From: an uncultured Paenibacillaceae bacterium
GTDB taxonomy: Bacteria > Bacillota > Bacilli > Paenibacillales > CALAME01
NCBI GenBank assembly: GCA_937983035.1
Contig: CALKAN010000436.1
Coordinates: forward strand, 1-12,419
Reading direction: 5' to 3'
Length of the DNA stretch: 12,419 nt
Both the position numbers and the translations under genes were made by a program. Under the pieces are notes generated by a model. It was not told where the DNA came from and searched no databases. It saw only the letters and a program-made list of their open reading frames with translations. Shown piece after piece: positions 6,299-12,419 of this stretch (its first letter is position 1; every line of letters starts with the position of its first letter).

Positions 6299-7278
6299 CT
6301 ACGGCTCCTTCAGATTATACCGGGCAGCTGGAAGCGGCGGCCCGGTTTATCCATGAGCAGGATCATTTTTTAGTTTTAGCCCATGTGTTTCCTGACGGCG
6401 ATGCGTTTGGCTCCACATATGCGATGGGGCACATATTGCATCAATTGAACAAATCATTTGTGTTAGCGAATGAAGATGAGATGCCGCAAAAATTTGCTTA
6501 TTTGCATGATGAATTTCCGCTGGTTCGGGCAGATTCCATTCAAGACATTCCGCAAAATGTCATTTGTCTCGATTGCGCGGATTTTTCCCGGCTTGGAGCG
6601 ATATCGCAAAGACTGCCCGAACATTGCAACTTGCTGAATATTGATCATCATCCAACGAACGACCATTACGGCGACGTTCCATTAATTCGCACAGATGCGT
6701 CTGCCACGGCGGAAATCATCTACGATTTAGTCGAACATATGCAAATGCCGTGGTCAAAGCCGCTGGCCACTGCCGTATATACGGGCATGCTTACGGACAC
6801 CGGAGGCTTCCGATATGCCAACACTACTCCGGCATTGCTGCATAAAGCTTCGACATTGCTGCAGTATGGCGTGGAAGCCAATAAACTGGCCTACGAATTG
6901 CTGGAAAAGAGAAGCAAAGCGCATATTGAGCTGCTGAAGCGCTCTTTGCCAACGCTTGCATTTGAACAAGAAGGAAGCATTTGCTGGATGATCGTCCGTG
7001 CAAAAGATATGCAGGAAACAAAGGCGAATCCGGAAGATCTCGACGGCTTGATTCAATATCCGCGCAATATCGAAGGGGTGGAAGTCGGGATTTTATTCAA
7101 ACAGATGGATGATGAAACCGTGAAGGTGAGTTTGCGCTCTGCTGATCGGGTGAACGTATCCGCAGTTGCTGCCCGGTTAGGCGGAGGCGGCCATCGAAAT
7201 GCTTCCGGCGTGACGATGCATGGTTCGCTGGATGACATTGTGGAGCAAGTGATTGCAGAATTAAAGCGAGAGTTCTAA
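6295..7278 (+). CDS. nrnA: DHH/DHHA1 bifunctional oligoribonuclease/pAp phosphatase NrnA
   Basis: NrnA-type DHH phosphoesterases degrade 2-5-nt RNAs to mononucleotides and remove the 3'-phosphate of pAp, using Mn2+. The 327 residues carry the expected metal ligands: the H-x(3)-DGD motif with Asp34 and Asp36, Asp93 in LDCAD, and D117-H118-H119. The DHHA1 substrate-binding domain follows, with LGGGGHRNASG (G296 to H300 core). B. subtilis NrnA is 313 residues. The ATG overlaps the rbfA stop, and AGGAG just upstream is its ribosome binding site. Its place beside ribosome-assembly genes and in the same block as pnp links short-RNA turnover to RNA decay. Cyclic-di-nucleotide phosphodiesterase activity is possible in this superfamily, but no GGDEF or PAS domain is present. 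Confidence 0.92.
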   Translation: MTTAPSDYTGQLEAAARFIHEQDHFLVLAHVFPDGDAFGSTYAMGHILHQLNKSFVLANEDEMPQKFAYLHDEFPLVRADSIQDIPQNVICLDCADFSRLGAISQRLPEHCNLLNIDHHPTNDHYGDVPLIRTDASATAEIIYDLVEHMQMPWSKPLATAVYTGMLTDTGGFRYANTTPALLHKASTLLQYGVEANKLAYELLEKRSKAHIELLKRSLPTLAFEQEGSICWMIVRAKDMQETKANPEDLDGLIQYPRNIEGVEVGILFKQMDDETVKVSLRSADRVNVSAVAARLGGGGHRNASGVTMHGSLDDIVEQVIAELKREF

Positions 7279-7295
7279 CGCCAGGAGGAGATAAA

Positions 7296-8207
7296 TTGCA
7301 AATGGAAGGTATCTTGCCCATTTGGAAACCGGCTGGACTCACTTCTCATGATGTCGTCGCCCGCGTGAGAAGATTGCTCCGGATTAAACGAGTCGGGCAT
7401 GCCGGGACGCTTGATCCGATGGTAACCGGCGTGCTGCCGATTGCCATTGGCAGAGCTGCTCGCGCCATCGAGTACATTCAGGAAATGCCGAAATCATATG
7501 AAGCTGTTCTTCGTTTCGGAATTGCGACCGATACGGAAGATTTGACGGGGAATGTCATTGAACGGGCAGAGCGGATTTCGCTCAGCCGGGAACAAGTAGA
7601 AGCGGCATTGCAGCCATTTAGAGGGAAAATTAAGCAAATCCCGCCGATGTATTCTTCGGTCAAAAAAGATGGGAAGCGGCTGTATGAATTGGCAAGACAA
7701 GGGATTACCGTGGAGAGAGAAGCGAGGGAAGTGGAAATTTACAAACTGGACTTGATCGCGTTCAGTCCTTCGCATGAGGCGCCTGAAGCACGCTTGACGG
7801 TCACCTGTTCAAAGGGCACTTATATACGCACCTTGTGCAAAGACATCGGAGCCGCGCTCGGCGTGCCTTCGGTCATGGCCCGTTTAGTGCGAACGGCTTC
7901 AGGCCCTTTTACAGGCGAAGATTGCATCACTTTGGAAGAGGCGGAGCAGCTGTTCTCCGCACAAGCACTGGAAGAAAAGATCGTTCCTGTCGATCAAGCC
8001 GTTCAGCACTTTCCTGCAGTTACGCTGCCGGAGCAAGCAGAGAAAAAAGCGTTAAACGGCAGCAAACTAGACAGCCCTGTCCCTCCTCCATCCACGAATG
8101 GGAAAACGGCTTATGTTCGCGTTTATTTGCCGTCCGGCCGGTTCATCGGAATATACGCGCATGATCCGGATCATCAGCAGTTAGTGCCGCATAAATTGTT
8201 CATCTGA
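7296..8207 (+). CDS. truB: tRNA pseudouridine-55 synthase TruB
   Basis: TruB converts U55 in the T-loop of elongator tRNAs to pseudouridine and can act as a tRNA chaperone. The 303 residues start with the family opening GILPIWKPAGLTSHDVV. They contain the catalytic motif GHAGTLDP with nucleophile Asp40, then KQIPPMYSSVKKDGKRLYELAR and the CSKGTYIRTLCKDIG block. A short C-terminal PUA-like region ends the protein. The TTG start at 7296 is preferred because AGGAGGAG (7283-7290) lies at good spacing from it. The in-frame ATG at 7302 would be about 13 nt from GGAGG. The gene follows nrnA after 17 nt. Confidence 0.96.
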   Translation: MQMEGILPIWKPAGLTSHDVVARVRRLLRIKRVGHAGTLDPMVTGVLPIAIGRAARAIEYIQEMPKSYEAVLRFGIATDTEDLTGNVIERAERISLSREQVEAALQPFRGKIKQIPPMYSSVKKDGKRLYELARQGITVEREAREVEIYKLDLIAFSPSHEAPEARLTVTCSKGTYIRTLCKDIGAALGVPSVMARLVRTASGPFTGEDCITLEEAEQLFSAQALEEKIVPVDQAVQHFPAVTLPEQAEKKALNGSKLDSPVPPPSTNGKTAYVRVYLPSGRFIGIYAHDPDHQQLVPHKLFI

Positions 8208-8236
8208 CTTTACATAGAAACGCAGGTGTTGTTTTC

Positions 8237-9178
8237 ATGACTACGCATTATCTATCTTACGGCGGCAAGTTGCCGAATCATGAAGCTAAATATGCTGCAG
8301 CCATCGGAGATTTTGACGGAGTGCATTTAGGCCACCGGCAAGTGATTGGCCGTGCGGTCCAGCTTGCCGATCAAAAAGGCTTGAAATCTGCCGTGATGAC
8401 TTTTTGCCCGCATCCGCGGGAAGTGCTCGGGCATAAGCAATATTCGAGGTCGCTTGCGCCTTTCTCTAAAAAGTCGCAGCTGTTGAAACAGCTTGGCGTA
8501 GACGACATATGGGCGGTTCGCTTTGACGAGGAATTTTCGAAAGTAGAACCTGAGCAGTTTTTTGAGAACATGCTGGCACTTCTAAATATCGATACGATTG
8601 TTGTCGGATTTGATTTTACGTTTGGGCACCGCGGCAGGGGCACGCCTGATTTGTTAAAAGAGCTGGGAAAGGGCAATATAAATGTAGAAGTAGTTCCCCC
8701 GTACAAAATCGACGGCGAAAAAGTAAGCAGCACATGCATTCGCGAACTGCTGCTTGAAGGTGAAGTGGAGCTGGCAAACAAATATTTGGGCAGGCGCTAT
8801 GCGGTTTCGGGCACGGTCGTCGAAGGAGAAAAACGCGGCAGAACGATCGGATTCCCTACGGCCAATATCGCTTTGGATGATTCGTATGTCATTCCTGCCA
8901 AGGGCGTTTACGCCGTAAATGTGGCTTGTCAAGGCCAAAAGCATCACGGGGTGATGAACATAGGCGTAAAGCCGACTTTCCACGGGGATTTGGACGTTGA
9001 GCCGACATTGGAAGTTCATATTTTGGATTTTGACCGATCGATATACGGCGAGGCCGTAGAGGTTGAATTCGTCAAGTTTATTCGGAAAGAACAAAAATTC
9101 GGCTCTGTGGAAGCTTTGATCAAACAGATTGCCCAAGACGCTGAAACCGCTCGCGCCTGCTTCGCTTCGCTTGACTGA
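8237..9178 (+). CDS. ribF: Bifunctional riboflavin kinase/FAD synthetase RibF (RibC)
   Basis: RibF phosphorylates riboflavin to FMN and adenylylates FMN to FAD. In B. subtilis the same protein is called RibC. The 313 residues have the usual two domains. The N-terminal nucleotidyltransferase domain carries GDFDGVHLGH (24-33), containing the HxGH-type signature, and ends with the SSTCIRELLLEGEV block. The C-terminal riboflavin kinase domain (about 185-310) carries GRTIGFPTAN with P207-T-A-N and GVMNIGVKPTF. The ribosome binding site AGGTG (8224-8228) is weak and about 10 nt from ATG 8237. The gene follows truB after 29 nt. No FMN riboswitch is seen here; expression appears to come with the translation operon. 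Confidence 0.97.
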   Translation: MTTHYLSYGGKLPNHEAKYAAAIGDFDGVHLGHRQVIGRAVQLADQKGLKSAVMTFCPHPREVLGHKQYSRSLAPFSKKSQLLKQLGVDDIWAVRFDEEFSKVEPEQFFENMLALLNIDTIVVGFDFTFGHRGRGTPDLLKELGKGNINVEVVPPYKIDGEKVSSTCIRELLLEGEVELANKYLGRRYAVSGTVVEGEKRGRTIGFPTANIALDDSYVIPAKGVYAVNVACQGQKHHGVMNIGVKPTFHGDLDVEPTLEVHILDFDRSIYGEAVEVEFVKFIRKEQKFGSVEALIKQIAQDAETARACFASLD

Positions 9179-9212
9179 CTAACGTCAAATGAGTCAAGAA
9201 GCAGTCCGGTCA

Positions 9213-9252
9213 GCGCTCATTCAATCTTTGCTTTTTTGATTTGCTTGAGCGC
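9213..9252 (+). repeat. Inverted repeat in the ribF-rpsO gap
   Basis: GCGCTCA (9213-9219) and TGAGCGC (9246-9252) form a 7-bp stem. Inside it AATC (9223-9226) can pair with GATT (9238-9241) around a T-rich loop. A long loop and no U-tract directly after it make it a poor intrinsic terminator. It lies upstream of the rpsO promoter and could mark the end of the rimP-ribF transcript. Confidence 0.35.
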
Positions 9253-9260
9253 CTCAAATA

Positions 9261-9290
9261 TTTACTTTTTATTCGAAGATATGATATACT
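9261..9290 (+). promoter_or_regulatory. Promoter of rpsO
   Basis: TATACT (9285-9290) is an almost perfect -10 box. It is preceded by TG one base upstream (TGATATACT, an extended -10), with TTTACT (9261-9266) as a -35 at 18-bp spacing. The start would be near 9297, immediately before the first leader hairpin. This separates rpsO (and probably pnp by read-through) from the rimP-ribF transcription unit. Confidence 0.75.
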
Positions 9291-9296
9291 TATCCA

Positions 9297-9402
9297 CGTT
9301 GCTTAAGTACTTAACGGCAACAGATGAACCTTGGCGTGGAAGTTCGAATTTCACCGACGGCTTCTGGGCTGAAGGGGATTACATTAAGGAGGTGAAATTG
9401 CA
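9297..9402 (+). promoter_or_regulatory. rpsO leader RNA with Shine-Dalgarno-sequestering element (candidate S15 autoregulator)
   Basis: The leader of about 105 nt begins with a hairpin, GTTGC (9298-9302) with GCAAC (9317-9321), continued inside by TTAA/TTAA around GTAC. GTGGAA (9336-9341) can pair with TTTCAC (9349-9354, one G-U). However AATTTCACC (9347-9355) is also the exact complement of GGTGAAATT (9391-9399), which contains the rpsO Shine-Dalgarno sequence. CTTC/GAAG (9361-9364, 9371-9374) forms another hairpin. S15 is known to repress its own translation through varied leader structures in Bacillota. The two mutually exclusive pairings are the expected design. Confidence 0.65.
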
Positions 9403-9672
9403 ATGGCATTGACTCAAGAACGGAAGAAAGAAATCATCGAAGCTTACAAAACGCACGAAGGCGATACCGGTTCTCCAGAAGTGCAAATTGCGATTCTTAC
9501 GGAGAATATTGCAAACTTGAACAATCACCTGAAAGTGCATAAGAAAGATCATCATTCTCGCCGCGGCTTGCTTAAAATGGTCGGTCAGCGCCGCCGTTTG
9601 CTGGCTTATCTGCGGAAAAAAGACGTCAATCGTTACAGCGCATTGATTGAAAGATTAGGACTTCGTCGATAA
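9403..9672 (+). CDS. rpsO: 30S ribosomal protein S15
   Basis: S15 is a primary 16S rRNA-binding protein of the 30S platform, contacts the central-domain three-way junction, and forms a bridge to the 50S subunit. The 89 residues are exactly the family length. They include GDTGSPEVQIAILTENI (about 21-37), the loop LKVHKKDHHSRRGLLKMVGQRRRLL (about 43-67), and YSALIERLGLRR at the end. AAGGAGGTGA (9386-9395) is a near-perfect ribosome binding site for ATG 9403, and it is the sequence that the leader can mask. rpsO is followed by a strong hairpin and then pnp, the conserved bacterial order. Confidence 0.98.
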   Translation: MALTQERKKEIIEAYKTHEGDTGSPEVQIAILTENIANLNNHLKVHKKDHHSRRGLLKMVGQRRRLLAYLRKKDVNRYSALIERLGLRR

Positions 9673-9677
9673 TAAAG

Positions 9678-9735
9678 AAAAAAGCAACCCCCTTCGTACA
9701 ACGGACCATTCGTTGTATGCCGGGTTGCTTTTTTT
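9678..9735 (+). terminator. Two-tier terminator hairpin between rpsO and pnp
   Basis: An outer 13-bp perfect stem, AAAAAAGCAACCC (9678-9690) with GGGTTGCTTTTTT (9722-9734), is capped by an internal loop (CCTTC opposite GCC). Above this is an inner 8-bp stem, GTACAACG (9696-9703) with CGTTGTAT (9711-9718, one G-U), and a 7-nt loop. The T7 run (9729-9735) provides the U-tract. The A6 run on the left makes it potentially bidirectional. It starts 6 nt after the rpsO stop. Confidence 0.9.
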
Positions 9736-9786
9736 AAAAATAAGCATGGCAAGCCAATCCTAATCACACTGGAGGTGTAAAACTTA

Positions 9787-11895
9787 ATGATCAATACTGT
9801 AGAAATGGAACTGGGCGGCAAGAAGCTCGTGCTGGAAACCGGCAAGCTGGCCAAACAAGCGAATGCCGCGGTTAAGGTGCAATACGGCGATACGGTCGTG
9901 TTGTGCACGGTCACCGCTTCGGATGAACCGAAAGATTTGGATTTTTTTCCGCTTACGGTCAATTATGAGGAAAGGCTGTACGCAGTAGGGAAGATTCCCG
10001 GCGGCTTTATCAAGCGGGAAGGAAGACCGAGCGACAGCGCCATATTGGCGGGAAGGTTGACGGACCGTGCCATTCGGCCTTTATTCCCGGACGGATTCCG
10101 CAATGAAGTGCAAGTCGTCAATCTGGTGATGAGCGTCGATCAAGACTGTTCACCGGAAATTGCGGCCATGATCGGGACGTCGGCAGCTCTTACGATTTCG
10201 GATATTCCTTTCAATGGGCCGATTTCGGGAGTGATCGTCGGCCGAGTTGACGGAAAGTTTGTCATTAATCCAGATCGAGCCGAAGTTGAAAAAAGCGACA
10301 TTTACCTCGTCGTTGCCGGCACGAAAGATGCCATCATGATGGTTGAAGCGGAAGCAGATGAAGTGCCGGAAGAAACGATTTTGGAAGCGATCATGTTTGG
10401 TCACGAGGAAATCAAGAAAGCCGTAGCCGTTCAAGAGGAATTCGCTCAGAAAGCCGGCAAAGAGAAGATGGAAGTCATCCTTCATCAAATCGATGAAAAC
10501 GTGGATAAAGCGGTGCGGGAATATGCCGAGCAGCGTCTCGTGGAAGCCATTAAAATATTTGACAAGCAAGAGCGGCAAGACGCGATTGACCGCATACAGG
10601 CAGAAGCTGTCGAGCATTTCACGGAGCTGTATGAAGAGGAACCCGAATTGATGGCCCACGTGCATGAAGTGCTGCACAATATTGTAAAGGAAGAAGTGCG
10701 CCGATTAATCACGGAAGACAAAGTCAGACCGGACGGCAGAGCGCTGGATGAAATCCGTCCGATCGATTGTGAAGTTTCCATTTTGCCTCGCACGCACGGT
10801 TCCGGGCTGTTTACGCGTGGACAAACCCAGGCGCTCAGCGTTTGCACGTTAGGAGCTTTGGGAGATGTGCAAATTTTAGACGGCATCGATTTGGAAGAAT
10901 CGAAACGTTTTATGCATCATTATAACTTTCCGCCGTTCAGCGTCGGAGAAGCAAGACCGCTGCGTTCGCCGGGACGAAGAGAAATCGGTCACGGTGCTTT
11001 AGGCGAAAGAGCGTTGGAAAAAGTAATTCCGAGCGAATCTGAGTTTCCGTATACGATCAGGCTGGTGTCTGAAGTGCTCGAATCCAACGGTTCCACGTCT
11101 CAAGCCAGCATTTGTGCAAGCACGCTGGCATTGATGGATGCGGGAGTGCCCATTAAAGCTCCTGTAGCAGGAATCGCCATGGGATTGATTAAAGAAGGCG
11201 ATCATGTATCCATACTGACGGATATTCAAGGAATGGAAGACCACCTTGGAGACATGGATTTCAAAGTAGCCGGCACGGAAAAAGGCGTGACCGCGATTCA
11301 GATGGATATCAAAATCGACGGCATTGACGAGCAGATTCTAAAAGAAGCTTTGGAACAAGCCAGAGAAGGCAGATTGTTCATATTAAGCAAAATGATGGAA
11401 GCGATCCGCGAACCGCGCCGTGAACTGTCGCCTTACGCGCCTAAGATTACGACGCTGACCATTAAACCGGATAAAATCCGCGACGTCATTGGAGCAGGCG
11501 GCAAAATCATCAACAAGATCATCGAGGAAACAGGGGTTAAGATCGATATCGAACAAGACGGCCGCATCTACATCGCTTCAACGGATGAGAGCATGAACGA
11601 AAAAGCGAAGCAAATCATCGAAAGTCTCGTAAAAGAGGTCGAAGTAGGCGAAACATACCTCGGGACTGTGCGCAGAATCGAAAAGTTTGGCGCATTCGTC
11701 GAAATCTTGCCTGGCAAAGACGGCCTGGTTCATATATCTCAGCTGTCAACGGAGCGGGTAGGAAAAGTAGAAGATGTTGTTTCCATCGGCGATACGATTA
11801 CGGTAAAAGTAACGGAGATCGATTCGCAAGGAAGAATCAATTTGTCGCGAAAAGCGGTGCTGATCAGCGAAGGGCAGCGCAATTTGCAAAAATAA
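9787..11895 (+). CDS. pnp: Polyribonucleotide nucleotidyltransferase (PNPase)
   Basis: PNPase is a trimeric 3'-5' phosphorolytic exoribonuclease that releases nucleoside diphosphates, and the main RNA decay exonuclease in Bacillota. The 702 residues (705 in B. subtilis) contain a first RNase PH domain (about 12-145, with KREGRPSDSAILAGRLTDRA) and an alpha-helical linker domain (about 150-235). A second RNase PH domain follows, with PGRREIGHG (395-403) and GDMDFKVAG (Asp489, Asp491 region). A KH domain with G569-A-G-G and an S1 domain (about 621-691, GAFVEILPGKDGLVHIS) end the protein. GGAGGTG (9771-9777) is the ribosome binding site, 11 nt before ATG 9787. I see no good promoter between the rpsO hairpin and this gene, so expression probably depends on read-through. 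Confidence 0.98.
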   Translation: MINTVEMELGGKKLVLETGKLAKQANAAVKVQYGDTVVLCTVTASDEPKDLDFFPLTVNYEERLYAVGKIPGGFIKREGRPSDSAILAGRLTDRAIRPLFPDGFRNEVQVVNLVMSVDQDCSPEIAAMIGTSAALTISDIPFNGPISGVIVGRVDGKFVINPDRAEVEKSDIYLVVAGTKDAIMMVEAEADEVPEETILEAIMFGHEEIKKAVAVQEEFAQKAGKEKMEVILHQIDENVDKAVREYAEQRLVEAIKIFDKQERQDAIDRIQAEAVEHFTELYEEEPELMAHVHEVLHNIVKEEVRRLITEDKVRPDGRALDEIRPIDCEVSILPRTHGSGLFTRGQTQALSVCTLGALGDVQILDGIDLEESKRFMHHYNFPPFSVGEARPLRSPGRREIGHGALGERALEKVIPSESEFPYTIRLVSEVLESNGSTSQASICASTLALMDAGVPIKAPVAGIAMGLIKEGDHVSILTDIQGMEDHLGDMDFKVAGTEKGVTAIQMDIKIDGIDEQILKEALEQAREGRLFILSKMMEAIREPRRELSPYAPKITTLTIKPDKIRDVIGAGGKIINKIIEETGVKIDIEQDGRIYIASTDESMNEKAKQIIESLVKEVEVGETYLGTVRRIEKFGAFVEILPGKDGLVHISQLSTERVGKVEDVVSIGDTITVKVTEIDSQGRINLSRKAVLISEGQRNLQK

Positions 11896-11906
11896 ACCAT
11901 TTATCG

Positions 11907-11937
11907 AAAGAGTCAGAATTTGTTCTGTCTCTTTTTT
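11907..11937 (+). terminator. Terminator after pnp
   Basis: AAAGAG (11907-11912) and CAGAA (11914-11918) pair with TTCTG (11923-11927) and CTCTTT (11929-11934) across a TTTG loop, with one T-T mismatch in the middle. The run T11932-T11937 gives the U-tract. The stem begins 12 nt after the pnp stop, as expected for an intrinsic terminator ending the rpsO-pnp unit. Confidence 0.85.
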
Positions 11938-11996
11938 GCATGCAAACATTGGGCTGCCAGTCTTGATTTAGTAACACCGCACGTCAGCCGAATGTC

Positions 11997-12002
11997 TATA
12001 AT
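11997..12002 (+). promoter_or_regulatory. Candidate -10 box for the ylxY-type gene
   Basis: A perfect TATAAT lies 70 nt upstream of the gene start and after the pnp terminator. No convincing -35 is found at 16-18 bp (the region reads AACACCG), so an activator, a weak promoter, or an alternative sigma factor would be needed. If it is used, the RNA begins near 12009, at the base of the stem described for the leader. Confidence 0.4.
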
Positions 12003-12010
12003 GGAACAGA

Positions 12011-12079
12011 TGCGCATAGAATAAAACAAGGACAAGGCGAAACTTCGCAGAGCAAAAGGAGCGTTATATTCTATGCGTG
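12011..12079 (+). promoter_or_regulatory. Leader stem enclosing the ylxY-type start codon
   Basis: CGCATAGAATA (12013-12023) is a perfect 11-base inverted complement of TATTCTATGCG (12067-12077). Two G-U pairs can extend this outward to 12011 and 12079. The ATG start codon (12073-12075) is inside the 3' strand of the stem. The ribosome binding site AGGAG (12057-12061) remains in the loop, next to a small GCGA-AACT-TCGC hairpin (12037-12048). Such a fold would restrain initiation. Confidence 0.5.
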
Positions 12080-12419
12080 CCGCAAAATTAGGACTTTCAC
12101 TCATTTGTTTTTTAGGCGTGTTTGCAGTTCTGCAGCAGTCTGACATGATGAATGCTTACGTGGCTTCATTAAAACAGGAACAAGCAGTGCCGGTGTTTCA
12201 ACCCGCTGCAAGCAGCACGCTTTCGCCTGAGCAGCTGTTGCGCGAAATCAAGCAAGAAGCAGAAAGACAACGGATTGAGCCGGTCAATGCCAAAATCGAT
12301 CGAGTATGGAAAGCCATTCCCGGATATAACGGGCGCGAAGTGGATATCGAAACGACGTACAGGTTTGCATTAAAGTACGGCGGCGAAGATTATCCGCTTT
12401 TTTACAAAGAAATTTCGCC
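12073..12419 (+). CDS. YlxY-type polysaccharide deacetylase family protein, N-terminal part
   Basis: The frame is open from ATG 12073 to the window edge, giving 115 residues of an incomplete protein. An in-frame TAA at 12022 and no other start in between fix the ATG. Residues 6-20 (LGLSLICFLGVFAVL) form a hydrophobic segment, a signal peptide or membrane anchor, so the mature part should be outside the membrane. A polar stretch follows, rich in Gln and Glu (about 50-70). The block KIDRVWKAIPGYNGREVD (74-91) is typical of the N-terminal extension of the YlxY-like deacetylase-family proteins found downstream of pnp in Bacillales. The catalytic NodB domain would lie beyond the window, so whether its metal ligands are intact cannot be judged. 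YlxY members are often described in connection with sporulation or cell-wall modification. The assignment rests on this block and the position after pnp. Confidence 0.75.
   Translation, partial: MRAAKLGLSLICFLGVFAVLQQSDMMNAYVASLKQEQAVPVFQPAASSTLSPEQLLREIKQEAERQRIEPVNAKIDRVWKAIPGYNGREVDIETTYRFALKYGGEDYPLFYKEIS

Noticed and set aside
9736..9786. Independent pnp promoter after the rpsO hairpin
   Set aside because: The best -10-like string, TAATCA (9761-9766), is weak and has only AAATAA at the -35 distance.
10150..10677. Open frame of 175 codons on the minus strand opposite pnp
   Set aside because: It is a shadow of the conserved pnp frame with no family resemblance.
1..12419. CRISPR arrays, tRNA or rRNA genes, insertion sequences, prophage genes
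   Set aside because: No repeated spacer pattern, cloverleaf sequence, transposase or integrase frame, or atypical gene cluster was seen. All sizeable frames on the + strand are conserved housekeeping genes.

Overview
The window is the translation and RNA-metabolism block of a Bacillota (Firmicutes) chromosome, all on the + strand. In order it reads: 3' end of polC, rimP, nusA, rnpM (ylxR), ylxQ, infB, rbfA, nrnA, truB, ribF, rpsO, pnp, and the 5' end of a YlxY-type polysaccharide deacetylase gene. PolC itself, strong AGGAGGTGA-type ribosome binding sites, TTG/GTG starts, and this exact gene order point to Bacillales. The nrnA gene between rbfA and truB makes Paenibacillaceae or a close relative the best guess. 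The genus cannot be fixed from the sequence alone. The first 13 bases are not genomic: they match the 3' end of the Illumina adapter, so the contig begins at a read end inside polC.

Layout. 14-1171 is the C-terminal quarter of the replicative polymerase. 1172-1386 is a gap holding a sigma-A-type promoter, an intrinsic terminator-like hairpin with an interrupted U-tract, and further foldable leader before rimP. 1387-9178 is a tight run of nine genes with short gaps or overlaps (infB overlaps ylxQ by 8 nt, nrnA overlaps rbfA by 4 nt, and the rbfA ribosome binding site sits on the infB stop). 9179-9402 contains a second promoter and an rpsO leader able to sequester its own Shine-Dalgarno sequence. 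A two-tier terminator hairpin separates rpsO from pnp. A terminator follows pnp, and a further leader folds over the ylxY start codon.

How the genes fit together. RimP and RbfA mature the 30S subunit, IF-2 starts translation on it, S15 is one of its primary binding proteins, and TruB modifies tRNA. NusA couples transcription termination and elongation to this. RnpM and YlxQ are RNA-binding proteins (RNase P modulator and L7Ae family). PNPase degrades RNA to short oligomers that NrnA finishes off. RibF makes FMN and FAD and is a metabolic passenger of the block.

The coding content is ordinary, and I do not see a new enzyme system, mobile element or CRISPR array. The interesting signals are in the untranslated leaders. 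These are a promoter-hairpin pair before rimP-nusA that fits NusA-dependent autoregulatory termination, a nine-base perfect anti-Shine-Dalgarno element before rpsO, and an 11-bp perfect stem enclosing the ylxY start codon. The usual ylxP gene between infB and rbfA is also absent.
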